Shown in pieces: positions 9,035 to 17,206 of a stretch of 64,000 nt of DNA. The stretch comes from Centipeda noxia ATCC 43541. GTDB lineage: Bacteria; Bacillota; Negativicutes; Selenomonadales; Selenomonadaceae. The notes under the pieces were generated by a model. That model did no database searches. It was not told the DNA's origin and saw nothing but the letters and a program-made list of their open reading frames with translations. The position numbers and the translations under genes were made by a program. How positions within the stretch are numbered: position 1 is the stretch's first letter; every line of letters begins with the position of its first letter. The DNA lies in NCBI RefSeq assembly GCF_000160555.1, contig NZ_GG749279.1, forward strand, positions 31,865 through 95,864, given 5' to 3'.

Positions 9035-9535
9035 ATGAAATTTGAACGGTTTCAGCGGCTTGTACGCATGATGTTCCTGCCGGATGAGGACGGCAATATC
9101 CGCACGCGTTACGAGAATGTGGATATGCAGAATGTGCATCCTCTTGTGCTCGCCTATGTGGGCGATGCCTATTTTCATCTCTATGTGCGGATGCGCCTTC
9201 TTTCCTATGAGCAGGCGAGGGTACAGGCGCTCCATTCATTCAGTGCACAGATTGTTTCGGCGCTCTGGCAGGCGCGCGCCTACCGCGGCATTGCACCCAT
9301 GCTAACAGAGAAGGAGCAGACGATCTATCGGCGGGCACGCAATACGAAGAGCCATGCGCCGCGCAGTGCATCTGTTGCGGATTATCACGCGAGTACGGGC
9401 TTTGAGGCACTGCTCGGGAGCCTCTATATTCAAGAAAAGGACGAGCGCCTTGCGGAAATCGCTGAGGCGGCATTTCAGATCATCGCCAAAGAAATGATGG
9501 AAAATATTCAGCGGGAGCAAAACAATGGAAATTAA
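9035..9535 (+). CDS. mrnC: Mini-ribonuclease III
   Basis: An RNase III catalytic domain without a dsRNA-binding domain. Mini-III matures 23S rRNA in Bacillus by trimming the precursor ends. The diagnostic LAYVGDAYFHLYVR holds the catalytic Asp, with further conserved acidic and helical segments (SKQ-type ARNTKSHAPRSAS; DYHASTGFEALLGSLY). At 166 residues the length fits. It is downstream of cysS and overlaps thyX by 11 bases, a typical Firmicutes order. Confidence 0.93.
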   Translation: MKFERFQRLVRMMFLPDEDGNIRTRYENVDMQNVHPLVLAYVGDAYFHLYVRMRLLSYEQARVQALHSFSAQIVSALWQARAYRGIAPMLTEKEQTIYRRARNTKSHAPRSASVADYHASTGFEALLGSLYIQEKDERLAEIAEAAFQIIAKEMMENIQREQNNGN

Positions 9536-10163
9536 ACTGATCTCGAAGACCCCCAACTATCTGAAAACTTGCTGGACGGCGGCGCGGACCTGCTACAGCG
9601 CAGATTCGCCGATTGAGCTGCTCGCGCAGGAGAAAACGGAGGAAGAGATGCTGCGTCTATTGGACCGCATTATGACAAGCAAGCATCTCTCCGTGGTAGA
9701 GCATTGCTCCATGACATTTGCTGTTAAGAATGTCTCGCGTACACTGCTCGCACAATACAGCCGTCACCGCATCGGCGTTTCGCTGAGCGTGCAGAGCCAG
9801 CGCTATGTCTCCGAGCAGTCAGCGAAGCAGGCGGACGGCCTCTTTGGGCATGTCGTTCCGCAGACGGTAGCAGACAATGAGGCGGCGTATGGACGCTATA
9901 TGGCATGCATGCGCGAGATTCAAAAGGCCTATGACGATCTGTTGGCGCTGGGCGTGACCAAACAAGATGCGCGCTTTGTCCTGCCGGGCGGTGCGTGTAC
10001 GAATTTTGTCACGACGCTCAATCTGCGCTCCTTTATGGATGTCTATGAGAAGCGCGTCACAACGCCCGGCGCACAGTGGGAGATTAAAGAGATGATGTTG
10101 CGGATGCGCGATCTGATTGTCGCTGAGGAGCCGTGGCTGGAACGCTTTATTCCGCGCGGATAA
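9525..10163 (+). CDS. thyX: FAD-dependent thymidylate synthase
   Basis: Makes dTMP from dUMP using methylene-tetrahydrofolate and FADH2, in place of or alongside ThyA. The ThyX signature region is SRHRIGVSLSVQSQRYV (family form RHRxxSxNxxSxRY); here L occupies the usual N position. Active-site residues near SVVEHCSMTFAV and the C-terminal RLPGG-like VLPGGACTNF are conserved. Length (212) is normal. It overlaps mrnC by 11 bases and touches the next ORF through TAATG, so it is translationally coupled. Confidence 0.94.
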   Translation: MEIKLISKTPNYLKTCWTAARTCYSADSPIELLAQEKTEEEMLRLLDRIMTSKHLSVVEHCSMTFAVKNVSRTLLAQYSRHRIGVSLSVQSQRYVSEQSAKQADGLFGHVVPQTVADNEAAYGRYMACMREIQKAYDDLLALGVTKQDARFVLPGGACTNFVTTLNLRSFMDVYEKRVTTPGAQWEIKEMMLRMRDLIVAEEPWLERFIPRG

Positions 10164-10174
10164 TGGAGCGTCGA

Positions 10175-10981
10175 ATGAAGCATACGGAACAACACCAGCG
10201 CGGCACGCGCCCTGTAGAGCACCGCTCCGACATTCTTGCCGGCCGCCACGCAGTCATGGAGGCGATGAAGGCGGGGCGCGGGATCAACCGCATTCTGCTC
10301 GCTGACGGGCTTCACGGCAGCGGCGTGCGGGAGCTGCGCGACCTTGCGCGAGAGTATGGGGTTGCGACAGATGTCGTCAGCCGCTCGAAGCTGGATGCTG
10401 CGGTGCCTGAGGGTGTACGCCATCAGGGCGTGATTGCCTATGCTGCCCCTGTTTCCTATGTTTCTGTTGAGGAGATTATTGCAGCAGCACGTGCCCGCGG
10501 CGAGGATCCTCTTCTGCTCCTCCTTGACGGCATTGAGGACCCGCAGAACCTCGGAGCACTGCTCCGCACAGCAGATGCGGCGGGGGTACATGGGATTCTT
10601 CTGCCGCGCCGTCACAGCGTCCCTCTGACCGAGACCGTGGCACGCGTCTCGGCAGGCGCGCTTGAATATGTTCCTGTCGCCCGCATCGGCAATATTGCGC
10701 AGACCATGCGCGCGCTCAAGGAGCAGGGCTTTTGGATTGCGGGTGCGGATATGGACGGAACAGAGACCTATGATCGTGCGAATCTCACCGGCGCACTCGT
10801 ACTCGTCATCGGCAGCGAGGGGCGCGGTATGAGTCGGCTTACACGAGAGATCTGCGATTTCACCGTACGCCTGCCGATGTGTGGGAAAATCAACTCGCTC
10901 AACGCCTCGGCCGCTGGTGCCATTCTCATGTACGAGGCGCAGCGGCAGCGCAGGGCAAAGGCTGTGGTGCCGCATGGCTAG
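10175..10981 (+). CDS. rlmB: 23S rRNA 2'-O-methyltransferase, SpoU/TrmH family
   Basis: SPOUT-fold enzyme methylating the ribose of a 23S rRNA guanosine (G2251 in E. coli). It has an N-terminal substrate-binding domain (LAGRHAVMEAMKAGR), followed by the knotted catalytic domain with DGIEDPQNLGALLRTADA, LVIGSEGRGMSRL and the C-terminal MCGKINSLNASAAGAIL. The ATG at 10175 is preferred because GGAG lies five bases upstream; ATG 10163 is in frame and overlaps the thyX stop. Length is 268. It overlaps the following yacP gene by 8 bases. Confidence 0.93.
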   Translation: MKHTEQHQRGTRPVEHRSDILAGRHAVMEAMKAGRGINRILLADGLHGSGVRELRDLAREYGVATDVVSRSKLDAAVPEGVRHQGVIAYAAPVSYVSVEEIIAAARARGEDPLLLLLDGIEDPQNLGALLRTADAAGVHGILLPRRHSVPLTETVARVSAGALEYVPVARIGNIAQTMRALKEQGFWIAGADMDGTETYDRANLTGALVLVIGSEGRGMSRLTREICDFTVRLPMCGKINSLNASAAGAILMYEAQRQRRAKAVVPHG

Positions 10982-11507
10982 GCAGAGGAAGTCGGAATAT
11001 TATCTCGTTGACGGCTACAATGTCATCAATGCATGGCCCGAACTTATGCGCCTGCGCGGCAATCTCAACGAGGCACGCGATGTCCTTGTCCATATCCTTA
11101 CGGAGTACGGCACATTCGAGAACTATGAGATGACTGTGGTGTTCGATGCGTTCTTTACCGAGGAAGAGGAGCATGAACTGCAGATCAGTGACCGCATGAA
11201 GGTTATCTACACGGGGGCGGGAGAGACAGCAGACAGCTGCATTGAGCGCCTGGCCTACACAGCAGTGCGTGCGGGGCGTGAGGTGTATGTCGTCACCTCG
11301 GATGGTGCGGAACAGAGCGTCATCCTTGGCGCGGGTGCGTATCGTATTACCTCCCCCGAGCTGCGCCGCTCGGTGAAAAAGGCAAAGAAGCTGATGAAAG
11401 CAGAGTATATGAACCCGCACAGCCGGCCGCTTGCACGCATCGAAGTCCATGAGCGTCTCGACTACGATACACGCGCGCGTCTTGAAGAACTGCGGCGCAG
11501 AAAATAA
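10974..11507 (+). CDS. yacP: NYN/PIN-like ribonuclease, YacP (Rae1) family
   Basis: A 177-residue NYN-domain protein. The N-terminal YLVDGYNVINAWPEL and the internal VVFDAFF and TSDGAEQ motifs supply the acidic residues of the metal site. In Bacillus this family (Rae1) cleaves mRNA in the ribosomal A site. ATG 10974 lies inside the 3' end of rlmB, indicating coupling. It is the last gene of the cysE operon; a strong terminator follows immediately. Confidence 0.9.
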   Translation: MARQRKSEYYLVDGYNVINAWPELMRLRGNLNEARDVLVHILTEYGTFENYEMTVVFDAFFTEEEEHELQISDRMKVIYTGAGETADSCIERLAYTAVRAGREVYVVTSDGAEQSVILGAGAYRITSPELRRSVKKAKKLMKAEYMNPHSRPLARIEVHERLDYDTRARLEELRRRK

Positions 11508-11512
11508 GCACA

Positions 11513-11546
11513 AAAAAATCTTTGAACTGCTGTTCAAAGATTTTTT
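11513..11546. terminator. Bidirectional terminator between yacP and trkH
   Basis: The stem AAATCTTTGAAC / GTTCAAAGATTT has a short loop and is flanked by A and T runs, so it works for both converging transcripts. Confidence 0.88.
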
Positions 11547-11559
11547 GTATGCCGATATA

Positions 11560-13008
11560 CTACCATCGCTTTGTCTTGCGCCAGAACGAGGGGCGCAGGA
11601 GAATCAGCAGCGTAAATATCTCGAGGCGTCCGAGGAGCATGGAGCAACAAAGTACTGCTTTTACAAAATCAGAAAGCGGTGCATAAGTTGAGGTTGCATT
11701 CACAATACCGAATGCCGGGCCGATATTGCCGAGCGTACTGACCGCAACGGCGATTGCATCAAAGGGAAGCAGACCGTCCATTGTGAGCAGGAATGCAGTT
11801 ATGAAGATGATCGTGAGATAGAGAAAGAAGAAGGAACCCACGCGCAGGAGCATTGCACCGTCAACGTGGGTGCCGCCGAGCGAGATATCAACGACGCGGT
11901 GCGGATTCAGCTTTTGCAGGATGACAGCACGCGCGTTGCGCACAAGGAGAACGATACGCGCTACCTTGATGCCGCTCGCGGTCGAACCGGCACATCCTCC
12001 GATGATCATGAGCAGGAGCAGGAGAAGTTTTGAGAATGTTGGCCAGGTCTCGAAATCCGCTGATACAAACCCTGTCGTCGAAAGAGATGTCACTTGAAAG
12101 ACGGCGACGCGCGCTGCCATGAAAGTATCCATGCCCATCTCTATGATGAGGTTCAGAGCGATGAGGAGCATTGCGATGAGCGCAATACCGAGATAGGTGC
12201 GGAACTCCGTATTGCGCAGGATGACGGATGGCCCTTTGACCCAAGCGCGGTAGTAGAGTGAAAAGCTCCCCCCCGCAAGGAACATAAAGAGTGCGGTCCA
12301 CAGCTCGAATGGAAGATTGTGGAAGTGCATGGTACTGTCGTCGTAAGTTGAGAAACCGCATGTCCCAATCGTGGACATCGCGTGTGTAACGGCAATGCTG
12401 AAATCCACTCCGCAGAGCATAAAAACAACGGTTGTGACCGCCGTGAAGAGAAGATAAATCTTAAAGAGCGCCATCGTCATATCGCGCAGGCGCGGCATGA
12501 CGCGCTCCATTGTCGGCCCCATGCCCTCGGCATTGTACATATAGATCGTGCTTGCGCCGGACTGCGGGAGAAGCGCAATAAAGATAACGATGATGCCGAG
12601 GCCGCCGATCCATGCCGTCATCATACGCCAGAAGAGAACGCTGTACGGAAGGGTGCCGAGCGAAGAAAAAACCGTTGCGCCCGTGCCGGTAAATCCTGAG
12701 ATGCTTTCGAAGAGCGCATCGAGAAAATTGAGATAATGACCGAGCAGATAGGGGAGCATTCCAAGAAATGTCCCTGTGAACCATCCGAATGCTGTGATGG
12801 CGATGCCCTCGCGTGCCGTCAGTTCCTCTGCAGGGCGGCCGAAGCGACGAAAGCCAAGGCCGAAGAATGCGCTGATGAGCATAGACAGCATGAAGGCCTC
12901 TCGGCTTGGCTCATCATTGACGATGGCGAGAACGAGCGGAATCATAAGCGCTCCTGCCATTGCAAAAGAGAGTCGCGAGAGAATGTAGTTGATGGTGTAG
13001 ATATTCAT
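11560..13008 (-). CDS. TrkH family potassium uptake protein (second copy)
   Basis: Membrane-spanning K+ channel subunit that works with the cytosolic TrkA ring. 482 residues with about ten hydrophobic segments. Repeated P-loop selectivity sequences are visible, for example SGFTGTGATVF, STIGTCGFSTY, TSLSTTGFVSAD and STLGNIGPAFG, each with the filter Gly. It lies 5 bases after the other trkH and so ends the trkA-trkH-trkH operon. The two copies are clearly different proteins, not a recent duplication. Confidence 0.92.
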   Translation of the reverse strand: MNIYTINYILSRLSFAMAGALMIPLVLAIVNDEPSREAFMLSMLISAFFGLGFRRFGRPAEELTAREGIAITAFGWFTGTFLGMLPYLLGHYLNFLDALFESISGFTGTGATVFSSLGTLPYSVLFWRMMTAWIGGLGIIVIFIALLPQSGASTIYMYNAEGMGPTMERVMPRLRDMTMALFKIYLLFTAVTTVVFMLCGVDFSIAVTHAMSTIGTCGFSTYDDSTMHFHNLPFELWTALFMFLAGGSFSLYYRAWVKGPSVILRNTEFRTYLGIALIAMLLIALNLIIEMGMDTFMAARVAVFQVTSLSTTGFVSADFETWPTFSKLLLLLLMIIGGCAGSTASGIKVARIVLLVRNARAVILQKLNPHRVVDISLGGTHVDGAMLLRVGSFFFLYLTIIFITAFLLTMDGLLPFDAIAVAVSTLGNIGPAFGIVNATSTYAPLSDFVKAVLCCSMLLGRLEIFTLLILLRPSFWRKTKRW

Positions 13009-13013
13009 AACGT

Positions 13014-14453
13014 CTACCAGTTATGTCCCGTCTCTTCGAGGAGCGAGCCAATGAAGAGGAAAAATGCAAAGATCTCAATACGCCCGAGAATCATGAGCAG
13101 CGCGCAGATAAACTTTGTCCAGGAAGGCAGCACCGCAGCCGTATTCAAATCTGCAAGCGAAGCGACGCCGCCTGTGGTCGTCAGGCAGGAGACCGTCAGC
13201 GTAATCGTCTTGATGGGGCTGAGTCCTGCAAGGGCAATGAGGAGAGTACCCGCTGAAAAAACTGCGGCAAAGAGAAATGCAAGTACGAGAATCCGTCCCG
13301 CAGAATGCAGGGGAACAACCTCTCCTCCTTGGTGCACGGCGATTACCATTCGCGGGTGCAGCGTGCGCAGAAGCTCTGTCCATGCCAAAGAGATCAGTAC
13401 CAGCACGCGCGATATCCGGAAACCACCTGCTGCTGAGCCCATGCACCCTCCAATTATGGCAAGGACGATGAGCAGCAGTTCAGAACCGTTGTGAAAAGGA
13501 ATCTCCTCCTGCAGCATCAGGCCGTTCGTTGAGAGAAAAGAGATGGCATAGAAATATCCGTAGCCGATCGCACTTGCGAGACTTTGTGTGCCGTGCAATA
13601 TGGGGGGCACACAAAGCAGCGTTCCGGCACCGATGAAAAGAGCAAAAAATGCCCGCAGTTCCATATGACGAACGATCTCTGTACCGGAGCGGCGATGCAG
13701 CATTTGCCAGATTGTGAGCAGCGGAAGCGCCGAGAGCAGGGACACCAGGCCGCCGCCGAATATCAGCCCCGGTGTCGGAGGCAGTCCCGCGGTCATTGGA
13801 CCCGCACCTGACGAAACCGTAAAGAGTGCCAGGATAAGTGCTGGAAATATTTCATCGCCTGCCATAAGATAGATACAGACTGCGACAAGAGTGATGGCAA
13901 TGTAGAGTATTGTCATCTCCCGCATGGGACGTGTCATGCGGTTCCAGAGCGGGCTGAACAGGCGCTCCTGCTGTACGGCGAAATCGACGCCGAAGCATCC
14001 CCCAACCACCGGAAGCACCGTCACAAGAATGACGATGAAGAGCAGCCCCCCGAACCAGCTCATGAGCGCCCGCCAAAGAATCAGAGAAGGAGGAAGTCCC
14101 CCGCCGAGTGCCGTCATGCCCGTTGTCGTAAGTGAGGATATGGAGTCGAAGAATGTATCGATTGGAGAGAGATGAAGTCCTGCGAGATGGAACGGCAGCA
14201 TACCAAGCACTGCAAGCAGAAACCATACGACGAGAAGAAACAGCATTCCCTCCTGCACCGAGAGCTGCCGCATATGACTGCGGCCCATATTGCCGAAGAC
14301 CATGCCGAGTATTGCGCTCAATACGGCAAGCGCAAGAAAAGAACCTGCTGCAGGATCACCGAAAGCAAAGCCATAGGCAAACGGGATGAGATACAGTGGC
14401 GCAAAGACATATGCTGTGCGCCCCATAAGCACCCAGAATAAATCAAAACGCAT
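13014..14453 (-). CDS. TrkH family potassium uptake protein (first copy)
   Basis: A 479-residue K+ translocating subunit with the same topology as its neighbour. Filter-region sequences include SLTTTGMTAL, TVSSGAGPMTAG, SFLSTNGLMLQ and SCLTTTGGVASL. The third filter has N before the Gly and the second is atypical, so its ion preference or conductance may differ from the other copy. It overlaps the trkA stop through TGATG, so it is translationally coupled to TrkA. Confidence 0.91.
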   Translation of the reverse strand: MRFDLFWVLMGRTAYVFAPLYLIPFAYGFAFGDPAAGSFLALAVLSAILGMVFGNMGRSHMRQLSVQEGMLFLLVVWFLLAVLGMLPFHLAGLHLSPIDTFFDSISSLTTTGMTALGGGLPPSLILWRALMSWFGGLLFIVILVTVLPVVGGCFGVDFAVQQERLFSPLWNRMTRPMREMTILYIAITLVAVCIYLMAGDEIFPALILALFTVSSGAGPMTAGLPPTPGLIFGGGLVSLLSALPLLTIWQMLHRRSGTEIVRHMELRAFFALFIGAGTLLCVPPILHGTQSLASAIGYGYFYAISFLSTNGLMLQEEIPFHNGSELLLIVLAIIGGCMGSAAGGFRISRVLVLISLAWTELLRTLHPRMVIAVHQGGEVVPLHSAGRILVLAFLFAAVFSAGTLLIALAGLSPIKTITLTVSCLTTTGGVASLADLNTAAVLPSWTKFICALLMILGRIEIFAFFLFIGSLLEETGHNW

Positions 14454-15802
14454 CAGTCATCTCCAAAATAAGCAAGTGCCTTTTTTGCGAAACTCTTGAG
14501 GACAAAGAGGATCACGCGATCCCCCGGCATAAGCTCCGTCATACCGTTTGGGATAGCGGCCTCCTCACTGCGCACATAGGCGCAGACAAGACATTCGCGC
14601 GGGAGATTCGCGTCCATCAGTTTCTTCCCGACGACCGAAGCGCCGGGACTGACAATCACCTCGAGCGCTTCCGCACGCGCCCCCTCGAGGAGCGTTACGC
14701 GCGTCACATCGCCGCCGCGTGCATAGGCAAGTACCTCGCTTGCTGAGAGCAAACGCGCCGAGAGCGCGATATTGACGCCGACCTTCTCCATAAGGTCGAT
14801 ATACTCGTTGCGGTCGACACGCACGACTGTCTTAATTTTATTGTCTGAGAGGTGGCGCGCAAGGAGCGCCAGCATAAGATTCAGCTTGTCATCCTCCGTC
14901 AGGCAGACGATGACATCCGCCTCCGCAACGCCCTCCTCCGTCAGCAGATCAATATCTGTACCGTCTCCGCAGATTGCAAGGCCCGATGTCAGCTTCTCCG
15001 CGAGCAGTTCGCAGCGCTCACGATTGCGGTCGATGACCTTTACCTGCACGGCCTGGCGCTCAAGCATCAATGCAAGCGCGCGGCCCGTCCGTCCTGCACC
15101 GATGATGGCGGCACGCGTCAGTTTATGTGTGTCGCTCGGCACGAGACTCTGGCTGAACTCCTCGATGCGGTCGGGAAGACCGATGAAGTAGGCATTGTCA
15201 CCCGGGAGAAATACGTCATCGCCGTGCGGGATAATCATACGATGATCGCGAAAGATCAACCCTGCGAGTACCCCGTGCGGGAGCTGCAGCTCCTTGAGTG
15301 GTTTGCGCGCGATGGCAGAGCGGCGGCGGATGCGCGTCTCAAAAAGGCGCACCTTTCCCTGTGCGAAATCCTCTACGTTGAGCGCAGCGGGCGTCATTAG
15401 AATACGATTGATTTCATTTGCCGTGATGAGTTCCGGGTTGAGGACGAGATCAATATCGAAATTTTCTTTAAGATATCTTCCGGCATCCACGGTGAAATTC
15501 ATATCGCGAATGCGGGCGATTGTATGCGCAATCCCATGTTTTTTCGCAAGCACACAGGCGACAATATTTACCTCGTCGCTCTCCGTCACCGCGATGAGAA
15601 TGTTCGCGCTCCTGATGTCAGGATCGTTCATTGTGAGCGGGCTTGCGATATTCTCCGCAATGGTCAGCACATCGAGTGTCGTCTTCGCCGCCTCAAGCTG
15701 ACTCTCTTCGCCGTCGACTACAACGACATCCATACCCTCCTCTGAGAGGAGCGATGCAATGCTGTAGCCCAGCCGCCCTGCTCCTGCAACCACAATACGC
15801 AC
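14453..15802 (-). CDS. trkA: Trk system potassium uptake regulatory protein TrkA
   Basis: Cytosolic gating subunit with two tandem RCK units, each a Rossmann NAD(H)/nucleotide-binding domain plus TrkA_C domain. The first GxGxxG is RIVVAGAGRLGYSIA and the second is AAIIGAGRTGRALA. I chose the GTG at 15800-15802 because AGGAGG precedes it by seven bases and it yields the usual 449-residue length. The ATG 63 bases upstream adds a non-homologous leader. It is the first gene of the K+ uptake operon with two trkH genes downstream. Confidence 0.94.
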   Translation of the reverse strand: MRIVVAGAGRLGYSIASLLSEEGMDVVVVDGEESQLEAAKTTLDVLTIAENIASPLTMNDPDIRSANILIAVTESDEVNIVACVLAKKHGIAHTIARIRDMNFTVDAGRYLKENFDIDLVLNPELITANEINRILMTPAALNVEDFAQGKVRLFETRIRRRSAIARKPLKELQLPHGVLAGLIFRDHRMIIPHGDDVFLPGDNAYFIGLPDRIEEFSQSLVPSDTHKLTRAAIIGAGRTGRALALMLERQAVQVKVIDRNRERCELLAEKLTSGLAICGDGTDIDLLTEEGVAEADVIVCLTEDDKLNLMLALLARHLSDNKIKTVVRVDRNEYIDLMEKVGVNIALSARLLSASEVLAYARGGDVTRVTLLEGARAEALEVIVSPGASVVGKKLMDANLPRECLVCAYVRSEEAAIPNGMTELMPGDRVILFVLKSFAKKALAYFGDD

Positions 15803-15842
15803 AATGAATCCCTCCTGTGCACCACTTAAGTAAATATAAAGA

Positions 15843-15870
15843 AGTATACCATATATTCTTGGCAAGTTAA
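15843..15870 (-). promoter_or_regulatory. Putative promoter of trkA
   Basis: On the minus strand, TTAACT, a 16-base spacer, then TATACT, about 40 bases before the GTG start. Confidence 0.45.
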
Positions 15871-16436
15871 ACTCATATTGAAGCAGGGAGAGGAAATGGA
15901 TTGAGAGAAGATATTATTATGATATAATTAAAAAGCGGATTTTTCTGACTGATGTAGTTTAGCAGATGCGGAAAAAAGTTGTTGAAATGGTCTTGAAGTT
16001 GGAGAACTTCGCGCAACCTCCTGTGCCCCCATCATTAGGTTGTATTGATCTATCTGGACTAATATGTGGAACAATTACTGCTAGTGGAAGGTTCGTATGT
16101 TGGATGAAGAGCTTGCGGAACTTAAAGATACGATCACTTACGACATGAAAAAACAGTGCATAGGAAATCACTATTTTAAATGAGTCTGGGAACCTTCCCT
16201 AAAGAAGTTAATTGTATGTGCGTGAACTGAGGTGTAAAATAGAAAAAGAGACGATTCAATTCTCATGGAAAAATAGTGAGTGCGAAGATGAAGTGAACAG
16301 AATAATAAATATTAAAGCGAGGCATAAAAACTTCGCTAGATCAAGTTCGTGGGAGTGGGCATCAAGAAAAAACACATATGTAGCATATAATCGCTATGAT
16401 ACATCGCAAAAGAGGTCTTTTATATCCACTTTTGCC
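15871..16436. other. AT-rich gene-free stretch, probable CRISPR leader at its right end
   Basis: No convincing gene is seen in about 570 bases. Short open frames lack RBS and family resemblance. The stretch is markedly more AT-rich than its neighbours. GGAAGGTTC (16086-16094) and GAACCTTCC (16190-16198) form a 9-base inverted repeat about 95 bases apart. Because the repeats read ATTGAAAC at their 3' end on the plus strand, the leader should lie here, directly left of 16437. Decayed cas or spacer-acquisition sequence may once have occupied this space, but I cannot show it. Confidence 0.5.
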
Positions 16437-17071
16437 ATCGCGTTCCTATGCGGACGCGCGGATTGAAACATTGAATTTTGTCATGCAAATGGTTGGTCGT
16501 GTAAATCGCGTTCCTATGCGGACGCGCGGATTGAAACATCTTCGGCAACGTGTTCGGCTGGGTACATCGGATCGCGTTCCTATGCGGACGCGCGGATTGA
16601 AACCCATCCTGCGCGTCGTAGCTGCGCGTCTGGATGCATCGCGTTCCTATGCGGACGCGCGGATTGAAACATCAATCGTGATGAGCACGAGCGCTACATC
16701 ATGTATCGCGTTCCTATGCGGACGCGCGGATTGAAACGTATCTCCTCCATGCCCGTGAACTGGTCGAGCTCATCGCGTTCCTATGCGGACGCGCGGATTG
16801 AAACAACAAAGTTGCAGATGCAGCACAATACAGTGGATATCGCGTTCCTATGCGGACGCGCGGATTGAAACGCCGTCGAACTGCTCCTCCCAGACGATTT
16901 GCTGCATCGCGTTCCTATGCGGACGCGCGGATTGAAACTTATGCCCCTTTGTCAACGTACTGGACGCACGCTATCGCGTTCCTATGCGGACGCGCGGATT
17001 GAAACCAGTATTTCGGAATGATTACGGTCGTGACCGACATCGCGTTCCTATGCGGACGCGCGGATTGAAAC
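16437..17071 (+). CRISPR. CRISPR array, ten identical 33-bp repeats, nine spacers, type I-C-like repeat
   Basis: Repeats start at 16437, 16505, 16571, 16638, 16705, 16772, 16839, 16906, 16973 and 17039. All ten appear identical, begin ATCGCGTTCC and end GCGGATTGAAAC. Spacers are 33-35 bases and all differ. Repeat length, the GC-rich hairpin (GCGT-CC / GG-ACGC with one bulged T) and the ATTGAAAC end match type I-C repeats, giving transcription left to right. No cas gene is present anywhere in the window, so the array depends on cas genes elsewhere or is orphaned. A decayed repeat abuts the last one. Confidence 0.97.
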
Positions 17072-17097
17072 TCCTTGCGGAGCGCGTGGATTAAAGC
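17072..17097 (+). repeat. Degenerate CRISPR repeat fragment joined to the last repeat
   Basis: Directly after the tenth repeat, 26 bases (beginning TCCTTGCGGA, ending GTGGATTAAAGC) align with the last 26 bases of the repeat after small indels and substitutions. There is no spacer between the two. It reads as an old terminal repeat whose spacer was lost, or a repeat of a related variant. Confidence 0.65.
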
Positions 17098-17111
17098 ATA
17101 ATAAAGTATGA

Positions 17112-17147
17112 AAAATGGCGCTGCCGGTGACGAGCAGCGCCATTTTT
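17112..17147. terminator. Terminator closing the CRISPR locus
   Basis: AAATGGCGCTGC / GCAGCGCCATTT stem with flanking A and T runs; it can stop transcription in either direction. Confidence 0.85.
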
Positions 17148-17174
17148 GTAGGAATCGAAATTTTGTGTTAGACT
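17146..17174 (+). promoter_or_regulatory. Putative promoter of the ABC transporter genes
   Basis: TTGTAG, a 17-base spacer, then TAGACT, starting in the T tail of the preceding terminator. Confidence 0.4.
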
Positions 17175-17206
17175 ATGCCCATAGAAATTGTGATGGGGGT
17201 GATGAT

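Noticed and set aside
16097..16183. Possible cas2 remnant (ATG 16097)
   Set aside because: A few residues recall the end of Cas2, but the likeness is too short to call.
16212..16466. Frame running into the first CRISPR repeats
   Set aside because: It owes its length partly to the repeats staying open in that frame; no RBS or family resemblance.
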